Shown here: positions 1-6,366 of the stretch, piece after piece
Layout of the letters: every line of letters starts with the position of its first letter
How positions within the stretch are numbered: the stretch's first letter is position 1
Origin: an uncultured Veillonella sp.
GTDB taxonomy: Bacteria; Bacillota; Negativicutes; Veillonellales; Veillonellaceae
Direction: 5' to 3'
Assembly (NCBI GenBank): GCA_902478055.1
Contig: CABSJL010000025.1
Location: 1-16,871 of the forward strand
Length of the DNA stretch: 16,871 bases
Made by a program: the position numbers and the translations under genes
The notes under the pieces: model-generated
The model's database searches: none
What the model was told of the DNA's origin: nothing
The model's input: only the letters and a program-made list of their open reading frames with translations

Positions 1-2
1 TA

Positions 3-1904
3 ATGAAACGCGTAGTAGTAGATCCGATTTCCCGTATTGAAGGTCATTTACGGGTAGAAATAAAAGTTGATGAAGCGAGTGGTAAAGTAGAGGACGCATT
101 GTCTTCTGGTACTGCTTGGCGCGGTATCGAACTTGTTGCTAAAGATCGCGATCCTCGTGACCTTTGGGCGTTCGTACAACGTATTTGTGGTGTATGTACT
201 TCAACACATGCCTTAGCAGCATTACGTGCTGTGGAGGATGCGATTGGCATTACAATTCCTAAAAATGCAAACTACATTCGTAATATCATGCATAGTTGTT
301 TAGATGTACATGACCATATTGTTCACTTCTATCATTTGCATGCTCTTGACTGGGTTAGCCCTGTAGCAGCGCTTAGTGCAGATCCAGCTAAAACAGCACA
401 ATTACAAAATGATGTATTAGCTACTTATAATGTAAGTGGTTTAGCGCCTGCTGAAACTGCGTCTAAAGACTCTGCATATCCTAAAGAGTTCCCTAAAGCT
501 ACAACTGCTTATTTCACAGCTATACAACAAAAGATTAAGAAAATTGTAGAATCTGGTCAATTGGGTATTTTCTCCGCTCAATGGTGGGATCATCCTGATT
601 ATAATTTGTTGCCACCAGAGGTTCATTTGATGGCCGTATCCCATTACTTGAATATTCTTGATCGTCAACGTGATATCGTAATTCCTCACGTTGTATTTGG
701 TGGTAAAAACCCTCATCCGCACTATGTTGTAGGTGGCATGCCATGTTCTATTTCTATGAATGATATGAATGCGCCTATTAATACACAACGTCTTGCTGCG
801 GTAGAAGAATCTATTGCATTGGCTAAAGATTTGGTAAATAATTTCTACGTGCCAGATCTATTAGCTATCGGCAAAATGTATGTAGAAAAAGGCATGATTG
901 ATGGCGGTGGCCTTGCGAAAAAACGCGTTATGTCCTACGGTGACTATCCAGATGATACATATTCTGGCATTTCTAATGGTGACTACCATAAAAAATGTGT
1001 CGTTCGTTCTAATGGCGTAGTTGAAAACTTTGCATTAGGCGTAGATAAAGCTACATTTATTCCATTAGAAGGTAAAGACTTCATGGATCCTCAATACCTC
1101 AGTGAAGAGGTTGATCACTCCTGGTTCACATATCCAGATGGTAAAAGCTCTCTTCATCCTATCGAAGGTGTTACAGATCCTAAGTTTACAGGCCCTAAAT
1201 CTGGTACAAAAGAAAAATGGGAATTCCTTGATGAAGATAAAAAATATTCTTGGATTAAATCCCCAACTTTCAAAGGCAAAACTGCAGAAGTTGGCCCATT
1301 AGCAAAATATATCGTTGTATATACAAAAGTAAAACAAGGTATCATTAAAGATCCAACTTGGGCAGAATCCATGATTGTTCGTCAAATCGATACAGTATCT
1401 CAAGTACTTGGCGTTCCTGCTCACGTATGGATGACTACAATGGTTGGTCGTACAGCATGTCGTGGCCTTGATGCACAAGTAGCAGCAAATATGAGTCAAT
1501 ACTTCTTTGATAAACTCGTTGCTAACATCAAAAATGGTGACACTACTGTAGCTGATATGACTAAATTTGAGCCAAATACATGGGATAAAGATGCTAAAGG
1601 TGTTGGCCTTGTAGATGCTCCTCGTGGTGGTTTGGGTCACTGGATTCATATTAAAGATGGTCGCTCTGCAAACTATCAATGTATCGTACCATCTACATGG
1701 AATGCATGTCCTAAGACTGCAGCTAACGAACATGGTGCTTACGAAGACTCCATGATTGATACACATGTAAAAATTGCAGATAAACCACTTGAAATCTTGA
1801 AGGTAATTCACTCCTTCGACCCATGTCTCGCATGTGCAACCCATTTATACAATAAAAAAGGCGAAAAAATTGTTTCCGTCAATACAGATGCATTGTGTAA
1901 ATAA
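3..1904 (+). CDS. hyaB: [NiFe] hydrogenase large subunit, group 1 membrane-bound type
   Basis: Catalytic subunit that carries the Ni-Fe(CN)2CO centre and oxidises or produces H2. At 633 residues it is slightly longer than E. coli HyaB (about 600). The N-terminal RICGVC motif gives Cys62 and Cys65. The C-terminal DPCLACATH motif gives Cys608 and Cys611, so all four Ni/Fe-ligating cysteines are present. His614 is the expected cleavage point, leaving a 19-residue tail that the protease encoded downstream would remove during maturation. The start is the ATG at base 3. Bases 1-3 read TAA and overlap it as TAATG, which suggests translational coupling to an upstream gene, expected to be the Fe-S small subunit, outside the window. 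The cytochrome b gene follows after 14 bases. The family is certain; whether it acts in uptake or evolution cannot be read from the sequence. hybC or hupL are equally valid names. Confidence 0.96.
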   Translation: MKRVVVDPISRIEGHLRVEIKVDEASGKVEDALSSGTAWRGIELVAKDRDPRDLWAFVQRICGVCTSTHALAALRAVEDAIGITIPKNANYIRNIMHSCLDVHDHIVHFYHLHALDWVSPVAALSADPAKTAQLQNDVLATYNVSGLAPAETASKDSAYPKEFPKATTAYFTAIQQKIKKIVESGQLGIFSAQWWDHPDYNLLPPEVHLMAVSHYLNILDRQRDIVIPHVVFGGKNPHPHYVVGGMPCSISMNDMNAPINTQRLAAVEESIALAKDLVNNFYVPDLLAIGKMYVEKGMIDGGGLAKKRVMSYGDYPDDTYSGISNGDYHKKCVVRSNGVVENFALGVDKATFIPLEGKDFMDPQYLSEEVDHSWFTYPDGKSSLHPIEGVTDPKFTGPKSGTKEKWEFLDEDKKYSWIKSPTFKGKTAEVGPLAKYIVVYTKVKQGIIKDPTWAESMIVRQIDTVSQVLGVPAHVWMTTMVGRTACRGLDAQVAANMSQYFFDKLVANIKNGDTTVADMTKFEPNTWDKDAKGVGLVDAPRGGLGHWIHIKDGRSANYQCIVPSTWNACPKTAANEHGAYEDSMIDTHVKIADKPLEILKVIHSFDPCLACATHLYNKKGEKIVSVNTDALCK

Positions 1905-1918
1905 AGGGTGGTGGGCTT

Positions 1919-2728
1919 ATGTTAATACATACTGACAAAAAGGCGTATGTCGTATTTAGTTTATGGCTGCGCATATTCCACTGGACTATGGTGCTTAGTG
2001 TAACGGCTTTATTCTGGACTGGCCTATATATTGGTGATCCAGGGTTTGCAGCTATTACAGGTAATCCAGAGCCAACCTTTGCTATTGATGGTTGGTTCTC
2101 TATGGAAACTATGCGTCGTATCCATTTCATTGCGGGTGTTATCTTAACATTCTCCTTCATCTTCCGATTTGCTGGTGCTCTTTGGAATCGAGGGGACAGA
2201 TTATTACCTAAATTCCGTCAAAAACGGTATTGGTACGGTCTTAAAGAAACTACATTGCACTATTTGATGATTCCTCAAAAACACGAACATCATTGGCTTC
2301 GTAACTCCTTAGCGAGAACTGCGTACATGATGGTGTACATTATGTTCTTCTTTGAAATCTTAACGGGTTTTGCCATGTTTTCAATGGTTAATCCTAATGG
2401 TATTTTAGGAACTTTATTTGCTCCAGTTGTTACATTATTTGGTGGTGAATACAAGGTTCATATTATCCATCACTATATTGCTTGGGGCTTCTTGTTCTTT
2501 ACTATCGTTCATGTGTACATGGCATTCCGAGAAGACGTTATGGAAGAATCTGGCGAAGTATCTGCTATGGTTTCTGGTATGAAGTATTATGCGCATGACC
2601 CAATCGATATTGAAGACCTCAATGGCAAACGCCGTCGTGGTGAACGTATCGATAAACCATCTGGTACAACATATCGTCCAAGTGATCCTAACGATCCTAG
2701 AGAAAGAGAATTACAAGAAAATGACTAA
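1919..2728 (+). CDS. hyaC: Ni/Fe-hydrogenase b-type cytochrome subunit
   Basis: A 269-residue integral membrane di-haem cytochrome b that anchors the hydrogenase dimer and passes electrons between its Fe-S clusters and the quinone pool. Four hydrophobic segments are visible at roughly residues 12-37, 66-87, 131-155 and 186-205. Candidate haem ligands in or next to them are His21, His69, His184/His185 and His198, which fits the HyaC/HupC/cytochrome b561 family. The C-terminal 65 or so residues are charged and hydrophilic, rich in Arg, Asp and Glu, and somewhat longer than in E. coli HyaC (235 residues). A GGGTGG-like ribosome site precedes the ATG. The last 8 bases overlap the next gene (ATGACTAA), so the two are probably translationally coupled. 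Confidence 0.93.
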   Translation: MLIHTDKKAYVVFSLWLRIFHWTMVLSVTALFWTGLYIGDPGFAAITGNPEPTFAIDGWFSMETMRRIHFIAGVILTFSFIFRFAGALWNRGDRLLPKFRQKRYWYGLKETTLHYLMIPQKHEHHWLRNSLARTAYMMVYIMFFFEILTGFAMFSMVNPNGILGTLFAPVVTLFGGEYKVHIIHHYIAWGFLFFTIVHVYMAFREDVMEESGEVSAMVSGMKYYAHDPIDIEDLNGKRRRGERIDKPSGTTYRPSDPNDPRERELQEND

Positions 2729-3299
2729 TACAAGTACTGAAATCATCAGTGGCTTGGAACAATACGCGGACTCAGAGGGTCCGCGTATTGATTTAAATAG
2801 CCTTTATGATGATGGTAATAATGAAATCGTCCTACTCGGTGTAGGTAATATATTACTTACTGACGAGGGGTTAGGGGTTCATGTAGTAAAAGAGTTGAAA
2901 GAGTCTTTCACATTTACACCGTCTATTTCTATTATTGATGGTGGAACGATGGGAATGGAACTGCTTACGTATATGCGTGGTATGAAGAAAATTCTTCTCG
3001 TAGACGCTATTAATGGTGGGGAAGCTCCAGGAACTATATATGAGTTCCCTCATAAGGAATTAGAACAATATTTTACAGAACATATTTCTGTACACGAAGT
3101 AGGAATGCAAGATATTTTACGTATCCGCGCCATTCAAGAAGACCCCTTAGAGGATGCAGTCGTTATTGGGGTGGAACCAGAATCGTTAGAGATTGGTTTT
3201 GAACCTAGTGCACCTGTACAACGAGCTTTACCAGAGGTGAAAGAACGTGTACTCAATGTGTTACGAGAATGGGGCGTAACTGCAGAACCTAATACTTAA
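2721..3299 (+). CDS. hyaD: Hydrogenase maturation protease (HyaD/HybD family)
   Basis: A 192-residue nickel-dependent endopeptidase that trims the C-terminus of the hydrogenase large subunit once Ni is inserted. By register with E. coli HybD (Glu16, Asp62, His93) the Ni-sensing residues are Glu49 in GNILLTDEG, Asp95 in LLVDAI and His125 in ISVHEVGM; all three are present. The family core begins near residue 35, so residues 1-34 form an N-terminal extension absent from E. coli HybD. The ATG at 2721 is chosen because it overlaps the hyaC stop and no ATG, GTG or TTG lies between it and the core; the ribosome site is weak (AAAGAGAA), consistent with coupling. A longer reading from 2589 would overlap hyaC by 140 bases and add an unrelated peptide. 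A strong inverted repeat lies within the extension. Confidence 0.92.
   Translation: MTNTSTEIISGLEQYADSEGPRIDLNSLYDDGNNEIVLLGVGNILLTDEGLGVHVVKELKESFTFTPSISIIDGGTMGMELLTYMRGMKKILLVDAINGGEAPGTIYEFPHKELEQYFTEHISVHEVGMQDILRIRAIQEDPLEDAVVIGVEPESLEIGFEPSAPVQRALPEVKERVLNVLREWGVTAEPNT
2760..2790 (+). repeat. Perfect 12-bp inverted repeat in the 5' part of hyaD
   Basis: CAATACGCGGAC at 2760-2771 and GTCCGCGTATTG at 2779-2790 are exact reverse complements around a 7-base loop (TCAGAGG). The repeat begins 39 bases after the hyaD ATG and encodes residues 14-24, within the non-core N-terminal extension. It is not followed by a T-run, so it does not look like an intrinsic terminator. Possible roles are control of translation or RNA processing between hyaC and hyaD, a protein-binding palindrome, or an inserted palindromic element; the sequence does not decide. 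Confidence 0.85.
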
Positions 3300-3345
3300 A
3301 CTAATCGGTTTATAGGATGTAAAATTATCTCTAATAGGAGTATTT

Positions 3346-3723
3346 ATGATTGAGAATTATGGTAATGTTCGCGCCGTTTTAAATGAGTTGCGTTTAGCAC
3401 TTAAAAATTTGCGTGAAACAGGTGAGACTTATTCTATTTATATAGAGAAAACAGGTCTTGCAGAAGAAGAGCAAGTGGAGGTATTAGAAACACTTGGTCG
3501 TGGTCATATTACGATTAACTTCAATGAAACAGATCAGCCTGTAGAGTGGTATGAATCTCAATTCTCTGGAATTTGGATTGGCACCTTTAAAAATGGCCGA
3601 GATGATTCGATTTTGCACACTGTAGAGGTTGCTAAATATCCAGTCGTAGCTGGTGCATATGAAGAGGATATGGAACTAGCAGAGGCGGATTTACAATCTT
3701 GGATTGATGCTGCTGGCCTATAA
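3346..3723 (+). CDS. HupH_C-domain hydrogenase expression protein (HyaF/HupH-like, short form)
   Basis: A 125-residue soluble protein resembling the C-terminal domain of HupH/HyaF, accessory proteins implicated in maturing the Fe-S small subunit of group 1 hydrogenases. Supporting features are the helical start (NVRAVLNELRLALKNLRETG), the LGRGHITI stretch near residues 50-57 where the family has LGxGEV, and SGIWIGTF at 74-81 where it has GVW, followed by an acidic C-terminal helix. E. coli HyaF and rhizobial HupH are about 280 residues, so only the C-terminal domain is present. AGGAG lies upstream of the ATG. It is the last gene of the operon, 46 bases after hyaD and directly before a terminator. 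The assignment rests on motif resemblance plus context; the molecular role is inferred from the family. Confidence 0.8.
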   Translation: MIENYGNVRAVLNELRLALKNLRETGETYSIYIEKTGLAEEEQVEVLETLGRGHITINFNETDQPVEWYESQFSGIWIGTFKNGRDDSILHTVEVAKYPVVAGAYEEDMELAEADLQSWIDAAGL

Positions 3724-3726
3724 TAT

Positions 3727-3756
3727 AAGAGACCCTTATCAGGGTCTCTTTCTTCT
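3727..3756 (+). terminator. Rho-independent terminator of the hydrogenase operon
   Basis: A perfect 10-bp stem (AAGAGACCCT at 3727-3736 and AGGGTCTCTT at 3741-3750) encloses a 4-base loop and runs into a T-rich tail (TCTTCT). It starts 3 bases after the HupH_C gene stop codon. Confidence 0.9.
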
Positions 3757-4103
3757 CTGTAGGAGAATATTTTGGTGATTTAGTTAGTTGGAATCATTAA
3801 ATTAGCTTTGTTTTTTATAATGTTAGTATTTTATTCATATTTTGGGTATATATAATTGGTTTATATATAGAAAAATTTGTAAAATTACGATGGGTTTTAT
3901 GAAAATAAAATGAAATCAGTTGAATTTCTTGTATTTGGTTCAGAAAATATATTTGATTTTTTGATTAATTCTTGATTTATATAGTTAGTAAAAGCATTTA
4001 TTATCTTTTTACTGATATAAATTTATTTTATAATACTATTTGTTAAGTAGCTTCATATATAAAATGATATTTTACTTATTTGATATACTTATATATAAGG
4101 TAA

Positions 4104-4199
4104 ATGAAGAGAAAAAGCGGTAGAGTGCGAAGAAATCGCTTATTTACTGAATTTGTAGATATAAATTCGCCTATTGTTAACCTTGACGATTTGCCTTAA
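4104..4199 (+). CDS. Doubtful 31-codon small ORF
   Basis: This ORF starts with ATG and encodes a peptide with a basic N-terminus (MKRKSGRVRRNR) and an acidic, hydrophobic C-terminus (SPIVNLDDLP). An AAGG element lies only three bases upstream of the ATG, which is closer than usual. The patch is richer in GC than the surrounding gap, which is why it was noticed. There is no signal peptide or membrane segment. It could be a real micro-protein, the remnant of a lost gene, or chance. Confidence 0.2.
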   Translation: MKRKSGRVRRNRLFTEFVDINSPIVNLDDLP

Positions 4200-4210
4200 T
4201 TTACTAATTA
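4183..4210 (+). promoter_or_regulatory. Weak candidate promoter for the glycosyltransferase gene
   Basis: TTGACG at 4183-4188 and TAATTA at 4205-4210 are separated by 16 bases, 36 bases before the ATG at 4247. The -35 box is good and the -10 box is poor. It is placed sensibly after the upstream terminator. Confidence 0.3.
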
Positions 4211-4246
4211 ACTTAAAATATGTGAGTAAAATACTTTGGAGGATTT

Positions 4247-5257
4247 ATGTTACTTTCTATTGTAGTGCCTGTATATAACGAAGAAGAGAACATAGCGAAT
4301 TTTTATAAAGCTGTAACTGATGTTATGTCAGGACTCACGTACGATTATGAACTAATCTTCGTAGACGACGGTTCTAGTGATTCGTCATCTATGATATTGC
4401 GTGAAATTGCTTACAATGATAAACATGTCAAAGTGTTATTGCTTGCTCGTAATTTTGGGCATCAGACTGCGCTTACTTGTGGTCTTGATTATGCTCATGG
4501 AGATGCAGTTATTACAATGGACGGTGACATGCAGCATCCACCAGCTTTGATTCCTGAACTTGTTCGGTTGTGGGAATCGGGGTATGATGTGGTGCGCACC
4601 ATACGCGATTCAACTGAAGATGCTAGTTGGGCTAAATCTTTCACGTCTAAGTATTATTACAAACTAATGAACAAAATGGCTGATGTTCCTATTGTTGAAG
4701 GTGGATCTGATTTCCGTCTCATGAATAGTAAAGCATTGGGCACATTGAAACGGTTCAGAGAACATGGTCGTTTCTTGCGCGGTATTGTCGGTGCCTTAGG
4801 GTATAGACAAGCTGAGCTGCACTTTGTGGCGCCACCTCGTTTTGCAGGGGTCTCAAAGTTTAGTGTGCGCAAAATGATACGATTTGCTCTCGATGGGGTA
4901 ACAGCCTTTTCAAGAGTTCCTTTACGGGCTGCTTTGTACGTCGGTGTACTATGTGGTGGGTTGAGCTTCTTGCTTATATTACACCTCTTGTATGTATATC
5001 TTACGGGTCAAGCCTTGAATGGATGGACTACCTTGGGCGTATCAATTTTGTTCATTGGTGGGATTCAACTCGTCGGACTGGGAATTATTGGCGAGTATGT
5101 AGGTCGTATTTTTGAAGAGGTGAAGCAACGGCCTTTGTATTGGGTTAAGTCAGCTATAAACTTTGATGAGCATGAAGAGGCTCCATTACTTGGTCCTAGT
5201 AGTGCAGATGTGTTTATGGCACCTGAGACTTATACTAACAAAAGCAAAGAAGACTAG
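4247..5257 (+). CDS. GT2 family membrane glycosyltransferase (GtrB/DPM1-like)
   Basis: A 336-residue glycosyltransferase of the polyprenyl-phosphate sugar synthase type. It is expected to move a sugar from a nucleotide donor to undecaprenyl phosphate on the cytoplasmic face for later use in surface glycan decoration. The N-terminal GT-A domain shows SIVVPVYNEEENI at residues 4-16, the nucleotide-binding DDGSSDSS at 40-47 and the metal-binding DGD at 92-94 followed by QHP. A conserved GxSKFS-like stretch lies at 201-206. Two transmembrane helices at about 229-252 and 262-284 give the GtrB/YkcC-type topology. The last 35 residues are a hydrophilic acidic tail. GGAGG lies 7 bases upstream of the ATG. 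Donor sugar and acceptor cannot be read from the sequence, and no flippase (GtrA) or GT-C partner gene is adjacent, so no gene symbol is given. Confidence 0.88.
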   Translation: MLLSIVVPVYNEEENIANFYKAVTDVMSGLTYDYELIFVDDGSSDSSSMILREIAYNDKHVKVLLLARNFGHQTALTCGLDYAHGDAVITMDGDMQHPPALIPELVRLWESGYDVVRTIRDSTEDASWAKSFTSKYYYKLMNKMADVPIVEGGSDFRLMNSKALGTLKRFREHGRFLRGIVGALGYRQAELHFVAPPRFAGVSKFSVRKMIRFALDGVTAFSRVPLRAALYVGVLCGGLSFLLILHLLYVYLTGQALNGWTTLGVSILFIGGIQLVGLGIIGEYVGRIFEEVKQRPLYWVKSAINFDEHEEAPLLGPSSADVFMAPETYTNKSKED

Positions 5258-5340
5258 CTGTATTTGTGAATGCAAATAAATAGACGGTTAGTATATTTTG
5301 AATAAATAACTTACTTTAAAAGTTTTTGGAAAGGAAGCAT

Positions 5341-6150
5341 ATGAAGTCAAAATATAGTAAGGTTAAAATAACGGCATTAACATTAACTTTTGTGTGTGCC
5401 ACAACAGCCATGGTAGGTGCAACAACATTACAATATGGTGATAAGGGCAAAAGTGTTACAGCGGTTCAACAACAACTAATTAAACACGGTTATAATGCTA
5501 CAGATAAAAATGGTGTATATGGTAAAGAAACGAAATGGGCAGTTCGTCTGTTCCAACAAGATCGTGGTTTACCAGTGGACGGTATCGTAGGTCCTGCTAC
5601 GTATAATGCGTTGATGAGTGCTCCTCGTTCTACGAAGGCAGTATTGACTCAAAATGCGGCGACTAAAGCAGTAGCGACGAAATCCGCTTTCACAAACAGC
5701 AATGCGACGTCTCGTCGTATCGCAGGTCAATCCATTACTGGCAAAAATATTAAATTAAATAATATTACGAAGAGCGAAACACCAAATAGCATCCATGCTA
5801 TCTTGGCAGAAGCGGACAAATACCGCGGTGTACCATATGTATTTGGCGGTACTACTCCAAGTGGTTTTGACTGCTCTGGTTATGTTAAATATGTATTTGC
5901 GAAACAAGGTATCTCTTTACCACGTTTGGCAGATGAACAATATAACGTAGGTGTTGAAGTTTCTCGTGCAAACTTGAAAGCCGGGGATTTGGTATTCTTT
6001 GAAACATATGAACCAGGTCCGTCTCACTCCGGTATTTATATTGGTGATGGCAAGTTCATCAGCGCCACTTCCAGTCGTGGTGTAGCAGTAGCAGATCTTG
6101 ATACTGGCTATTGGGGTGAACGCTATATCGGCGCAAAACGCGTTATCTAA
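5341..6150 (+). CDS. Exported PG-binding NlpC/P60 peptidoglycan hydrolase
   Basis: A 269-residue exported cell-wall enzyme. A Sec signal peptide (basic MKSKYSKVK, then a hydrophobic core to about residue 26, cleavage near VGA) is followed by a PG_binding_1 domain (about 29-92, with AVQQQLIKHGY and GIVGPATYNAL). Next comes a Thr/Ala/Lys-rich linker (about 93-148, with repeated TKAV-like units) and an NlpC/P60 domain (about 149-269). The catalytic Cys178 is in FDCSGY and His229 is in SHSGIYIGDG. The third position, His131 in E. coli Spr, aligns to Ser241 (FISATSS). The family cleaves peptide bonds in peptidoglycan stems, commonly D-Glu–diamino acid. The ATG at 5341 is preferred over an in-frame TTG at 5326 because AAAGGAAG sits just upstream and the signal peptide then starts properly. 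It lies 83 bases after the glycosyltransferase with no terminator seen between them. Confidence 0.92.
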   Translation: MKSKYSKVKITALTLTFVCATTAMVGATTLQYGDKGKSVTAVQQQLIKHGYNATDKNGVYGKETKWAVRLFQQDRGLPVDGIVGPATYNALMSAPRSTKAVLTQNAATKAVATKSAFTNSNATSRRIAGQSITGKNIKLNNITKSETPNSIHAILAEADKYRGVPYVFGGTTPSGFDCSGYVKYVFAKQGISLPRLADEQYNVGVEVSRANLKAGDLVFFETYEPGPSHSGIYIGDGKFISATSSRGVAVADLDTGYWGERYIGAKRVI

Positions 6151-6170
6151 GCTAATATATAACTAGCTTT

Positions 6171-6222
6171 AAAAGAGGCTATACGAATCAATTATGTTCT
6201 GTTGATTTGTATAACCTCTTTT
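6171..6222. terminator. Long hairpin terminator after the NlpC/P60 gene
   Basis: The arms at 6171-6191 and 6202-6222 pair over 21 positions around a 10-base loop with one C-A mismatch and one G-T wobble. The + strand arm ends in a T-run (CCTCTTTTT) and the left arm begins with AAAA, so the structure could terminate in both directions. It closes the glycosyltransferase–hydrolase unit and insulates alaS. Confidence 0.85.
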
Positions 6223-6328
6223 TCATTTATGTAAAACTTGAATTTTATCCTAACTTTTTCTTGCTGTAAAAGTAGAGGAACTCCGCATGACTTCAATGTT
6301 TTTGATAGATTTTATATCGTTTTTACGT

Positions 6329-6334
6329 TATAAT
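6329..6334 (+). promoter_or_regulatory. Candidate -10 box of the alaS promoter
   Basis: A perfect TATAAT lies 33 bases before the alaS start. No good -35 hexamer sits 16-18 bases upstream; a TTGATA is present but 21 bases away. No T-box leader is present, unlike thrS. Confidence 0.45.
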
Positions 6335-6366
6335 GAAGAGTAAATAATTTTAGGAGGAATATACAC

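Larger units (their letters stand above)
3757..4246. other. AT-rich intergenic gap between hydrogenase operon and glycosyltransferase
   Basis: About 490 bases of very AT-rich sequence with long T and A runs and frequent stops in all frames. It holds several TATAAT-like boxes (for example 4029-4034) without convincing partner -35 boxes, one 31-codon ORF (4104-4199) in a locally less AT-rich patch, and a weak promoter candidate just upstream of the next gene. No RNA gene, repeat array or recognisable pseudogene was seen. Confidence 0.7.

Noticed and set aside
1299..1844. 181-codon open frame on the - strand inside hyaB
   Set aside because: Its peptide is Cys-rich and shapeless, and the + strand frame here is an unmistakable hydrogenase with catalytic cysteines. 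It is a shadow frame.
2589..2720. Longer start for the hydrogenase protease
   Set aside because: It would overlap hyaC by 140 bases and add an unrelated peptide. The ATG at 2721 overlaps the hyaC stop in the usual coupled way.
4826..4835. Palindrome GTGGCGCCAC inside the glycosyltransferase gene
   Set aside because: A single 10-base palindrome without a loop in coding sequence; plausible by chance and with no companion site seen.
5261..5278. TATTTG / CAAATA inverted repeat after the glycosyltransferase gene
   Set aside because: A 6-bp AT-rich stem with no T-run is too weak to call a terminator.
5326..5340. TTG start five codons upstream for the NlpC/P60 gene
   Set aside because: The AAAGGAAG ribosome site lies inside that extension and serves the ATG at 5341, where a normal signal peptide begins.
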